This document shows positions 41,401 through 42,079 of a DNA stretch of 42,079 bases, piece by piece. The DNA comes from an uncultured Anaerolineales bacterium (GTDB taxonomy: Bacteria; Chloroflexota; Anaerolineae; Aggregatilineales; Aggregatilineaceae). The notes below the pieces were generated by a model that had not been told where the DNA came from, ran no database searches, and was given only the letters and a program-made list of their open reading frames with translations. Each line of letters starts with the position of its first letter. Position 1 is the first letter of the stretch. The position numbers were made by a program, and so were the translations under genes. The stretch covers positions 1 through 42,079 of the forward strand of contig CAKZOB010000014.1 in NCBI GenBank assembly GCA_937135955.1. Direction: 5' to 3'.

Positions 41401-41837
41401 AACCAGAAGCCAGACGGCAGGAAGAACGCCGTGCCAATGAGCAACAACATCAGGTAGGCGGTCTGTTCGGTCTGTTCGGTGAGGTAGAGATGCAGCAGGT
41501 TGTTGGCCAGCACCAGCCCGGCGATCATCGCCCCGAAAGGGTACACCCAGGTGCCGGGCAGCGGTTGGCGGCGCAGGAGAACGTGGAGGCCGAGGAGCAG
41601 CACGGCAGTCAGCAAGGCGGAAAGAGCCAGCGTCGAGCCGCTATTGCCCTGGATCAGCAGCGCATGTCCCCCCGCCAGGATCAGGTACAGCACTCCCAGC
41701 CCCGCAGTCAGGGGGCGCAGACTCCCGCGCGTCACTTCCAACAGCGTAGAACGCCACGGCGTAGCCAGCGGGTTGCGCTGCTGTGCAGATATTCCCTCTT
41801 CTAGCCATGCCTCGCCGGGAGGTCGCTGATCAGCCAT
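38493..41837 (-). CDS. Multi-PAS/GAF membrane sensor histidine kinase
   Basis: 1114 residues from the ATG at 41837. About six to seven N-terminal helices (43-190) form a membrane sensor or anchor. Then come PAS1 (about 225-333), PAS2 (341-458), PAS3 (467-579), GAF (591-753), PAS4 (759-875), HisKA with H899 in VAHDLKSPLSPILGYSELL, and HATPase with N-box N1014 (SNGLKYGG), DNGVGL (1043-1048) and GHGLGLSIV (1070-1078). It autophosphorylates on H899. No response regulator is adjacent. PAS2 has a cysteine group (C388, C396, C400, C403, C418) that could bind a metal or Fe-S cluster. A GTG at 41888 lies upstream in frame, but TATAAT at 41897-41892 would put the transcript start at about that point, so the ATG with AGGGTG before it is preferred. 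Confidence 0.93.
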   Translation of the reverse strand: MADQRPPGEAWLEEGISAQQRNPLATPWRSTLLEVTRGSLRPLTAGLGVLYLILAGGHALLIQGNSGSTLALSALLTAVLLLGLHVLLRRQPLPGTWVYPFGAMIAGLVLANNLLHLYLTEQTEQTAYLMLLLIGTAFFLPSGFWLGLVTALTWAGWALVLWSAHLTESAERWLLGLLAATALALIVYLSRQRPVSPAEALSSDLAALPPQFVRDTWGTGAGEERFRRLASVALEALIIHDSGVILAVNRPLAQLLGYRPDDLLGKSVFELIAPEMRPLARERLMRTGISATELTLVRRDGTHFPAEVRSKDWPYAGRSIRVMSVRDISEQRMSERALRRAREYAELVYRVVPTAIFTVDRQGTITSLNEKAQQLLGYTAEELLGQPCTLVSQADCQAHCGLCPGSDLTLGPLRGIECTVRTKDGAERTVIKNVELLTDPTGQVIGGIESLVDITTHRQVEEQLRKLSSAVEQSPSVVIITDTNGVIEYVNPRFTAVTGYSAEEVIGQRPSILKSGHTSAAEYEELWDTITNGGEWRGEFLNKKKNGELYWEFATILPIKDAEGHITHYLGVKEDITARKQAEQALQESLFRTQILYSASHTLLAARDLPELLQAVVDNVAAALYADRVSLIMLDRTVSTVLHFVAGGPGAHLIERPDLDELWEGLTGWVLREGRPALSPKDEPDPRESPAVQQRRIETNCGDIIVVPMTFHDGSLGTLTAINLPSGRSFTHQDLELMMALANQSAIAIDNARLVDSLRQSEEKFSRAFRASPDAMLIHTLYEGRFVDVNDSFLEMVGYEREEIIGRTLDEVTVWPEPEERRAITGTIMEQGAVRNVEITFRRKSGETGVALVSAEAVELDGTPCVLTIAKDVTERIQAAQEREQLIQELDTFARTVAHDLKSPLSPILGYSELLLDEKASLTDEARRTFMRMIADNARRMGNIIDELLLLARMRQSELKTHPLNMAAIVQDALDRLAYLIMEYEAEVVVAETWPAAMGYAPWIVEVWVNYISNGLKYGGNPPRVELGADVLPDGTPRFWVRDNGVGLTAEQQALLFTPFTQLSEGHVEGHGLGLSIVQRIVERLSGTVGVESEPGQGSLFYFTLPPVPASEAV

Positions 41838-41891
41838 CTCTCCCACCCTGTTCCCAGGCCCTGCCAGCATTCTCTGGATGCCGGTCACTCA

Positions 41892-41920
41892 ATTATAGTG
41901 CTAGCCACGCTAGAAAACTA
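41892..41920 (-). promoter_or_regulatory. Promoter and palindromic site upstream of the kinase operon
   Basis: Minus strand: consensus TATAAT (41897-41892) with a poor -35 (TAGTTT, 41920-41915) at 17 bp. The spacer holds a perfect palindrome CTAGC-CAC-GCTAG (41901-41913), placed where a repressor or activator could act. Transcription would start near 41885. Confidence 0.5.
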
Positions 41921-41936
41921 TAGGGAGGCACAGGCG

Positions 41937-42079
41937 GTGCGCGCGCAAACTGTGACAGGCAATGTGCAGCAGTCTACTGCCCCTCACCCCTCTATCCCCT
42001 CGCCCTCGCGACTGCGTCGCGGGGCGAGGGGACTGACTGTCTGTCGCGCGAGCGCTCCCCTTCGCCCGCAGCGCGGGGG
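41937..42079 (+). repeat. Dispersed structured repeat, copy 3 (cut by window end)
   Basis: Same orientation as copy 1. The leader (GCGCGCAAACTGTGACAGGC), GCAG/CTGC palindrome, CCCTCACCCC arm (41981-41990) and hairpin A are present. Hairpin A here is nearly perfect over 16 bp (CCCCTCGCCC and CGCGAC against GTCGCG and GGGCGAGGGG, one bulged T). Hairpin B is truncated by the window end. It lies about 40 bp upstream of the TATAAT of the kinase operon. Confidence 0.85.

Noticed and set aside
206-42079. CRISPR array
   Set aside because: The only repeats are dispersed, 150 bp or longer and structured. No regularly spaced short repeats or cas genes were seen.

Overview
The window looks like chromosomal DNA from a high-GC member of the Chloroflexota, probably Anaerolineae-like. 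This is inferred from gene content and style, not from a marker gene. The supporting signs are Thr/Pro/Ala-rich spacers in secreted proteins, a DUF1028 protein with a peptidoglycan-binding tail, a short-form inositol-1-phosphate synthase, a caa3 oxidase with an A2-type subunit I, and dispersed double-hairpin repeats. Most genes are housekeeping or envelope functions. No phage, CRISPR array or complete mobile element is visible.

Layout, left to right. Positions 1-158 hold the 5' end of an IS1-like transposase that runs off the window, followed by a structured repeat (copy 1). Positions 400-4577 (minus) are a caa3 cytochrome c oxidase operon, ctaC-ctaD-ctaE-ctaF. Next are an MFS exporter (+), then glmS (-), whose leader carries a clear glmS ribozyme with a covarying core pair. 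After these come an LCP-family cell-wall ligase, repeat copy 2, and a small VOC protein. A TatD/CPBP-protease pair (minus) follows. Positions 12389-24137 (plus) hold a group-2 sigma factor, a secreted PPIase, a small duplicated-domain protein, a receiver-TadZ/CpaE-like ATPase fusion, a Cache-type secreted sensor, ino1, secG, a peptide/solute-binding protein, tRNA-Leu(CAG), an FtsB/DivIC-like protein and a DUF1028 protein. Positions 24139-27447 (minus) encode a coiled-coil C4 zinc-ribbon protein and a membrane-anchored NACHT-HEAT ATPase.

Positions 27602-35344 (plus) are four overlapping or abutting membrane-protein genes arranged A-B-A'-B'. A and A' are paralogous GT-C-like proteins, and B and B' are YfhO-like. 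Gene B carries an in-frame piece of a dispersed repeat. Positions 35353-41837 (minus) look like one operon. It encodes a large multi-PAS/GAF membrane histidine kinase, a degenerate small-GTPase-like/VOC fusion, a PHP-family histidinol-phosphatase-like enzyme and a further GT-C-like membrane protein. Repeat copy 3 lies upstream of the kinase and is cut by the window end.

The genes that plausibly work together are these. The oxidase operon makes one terminal oxidase. glmS (UDP-GlcNAc supply), LCP ligase, ino1 and the five GT-C/YfhO membrane proteins all point to cell-surface glycan or lipid synthesis. SecG, the PPIase and the FtsB-like protein serve secretion and division. The most unusual items are the ribozyme variant, the GTPase/VOC fusion in the kinase operon, the NACHT-HEAT pair, and the three-way-junction repeat family with its coding insertion. 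Start codons were often moved inward from the longest open frame on ribosome-binding-site and domain evidence.
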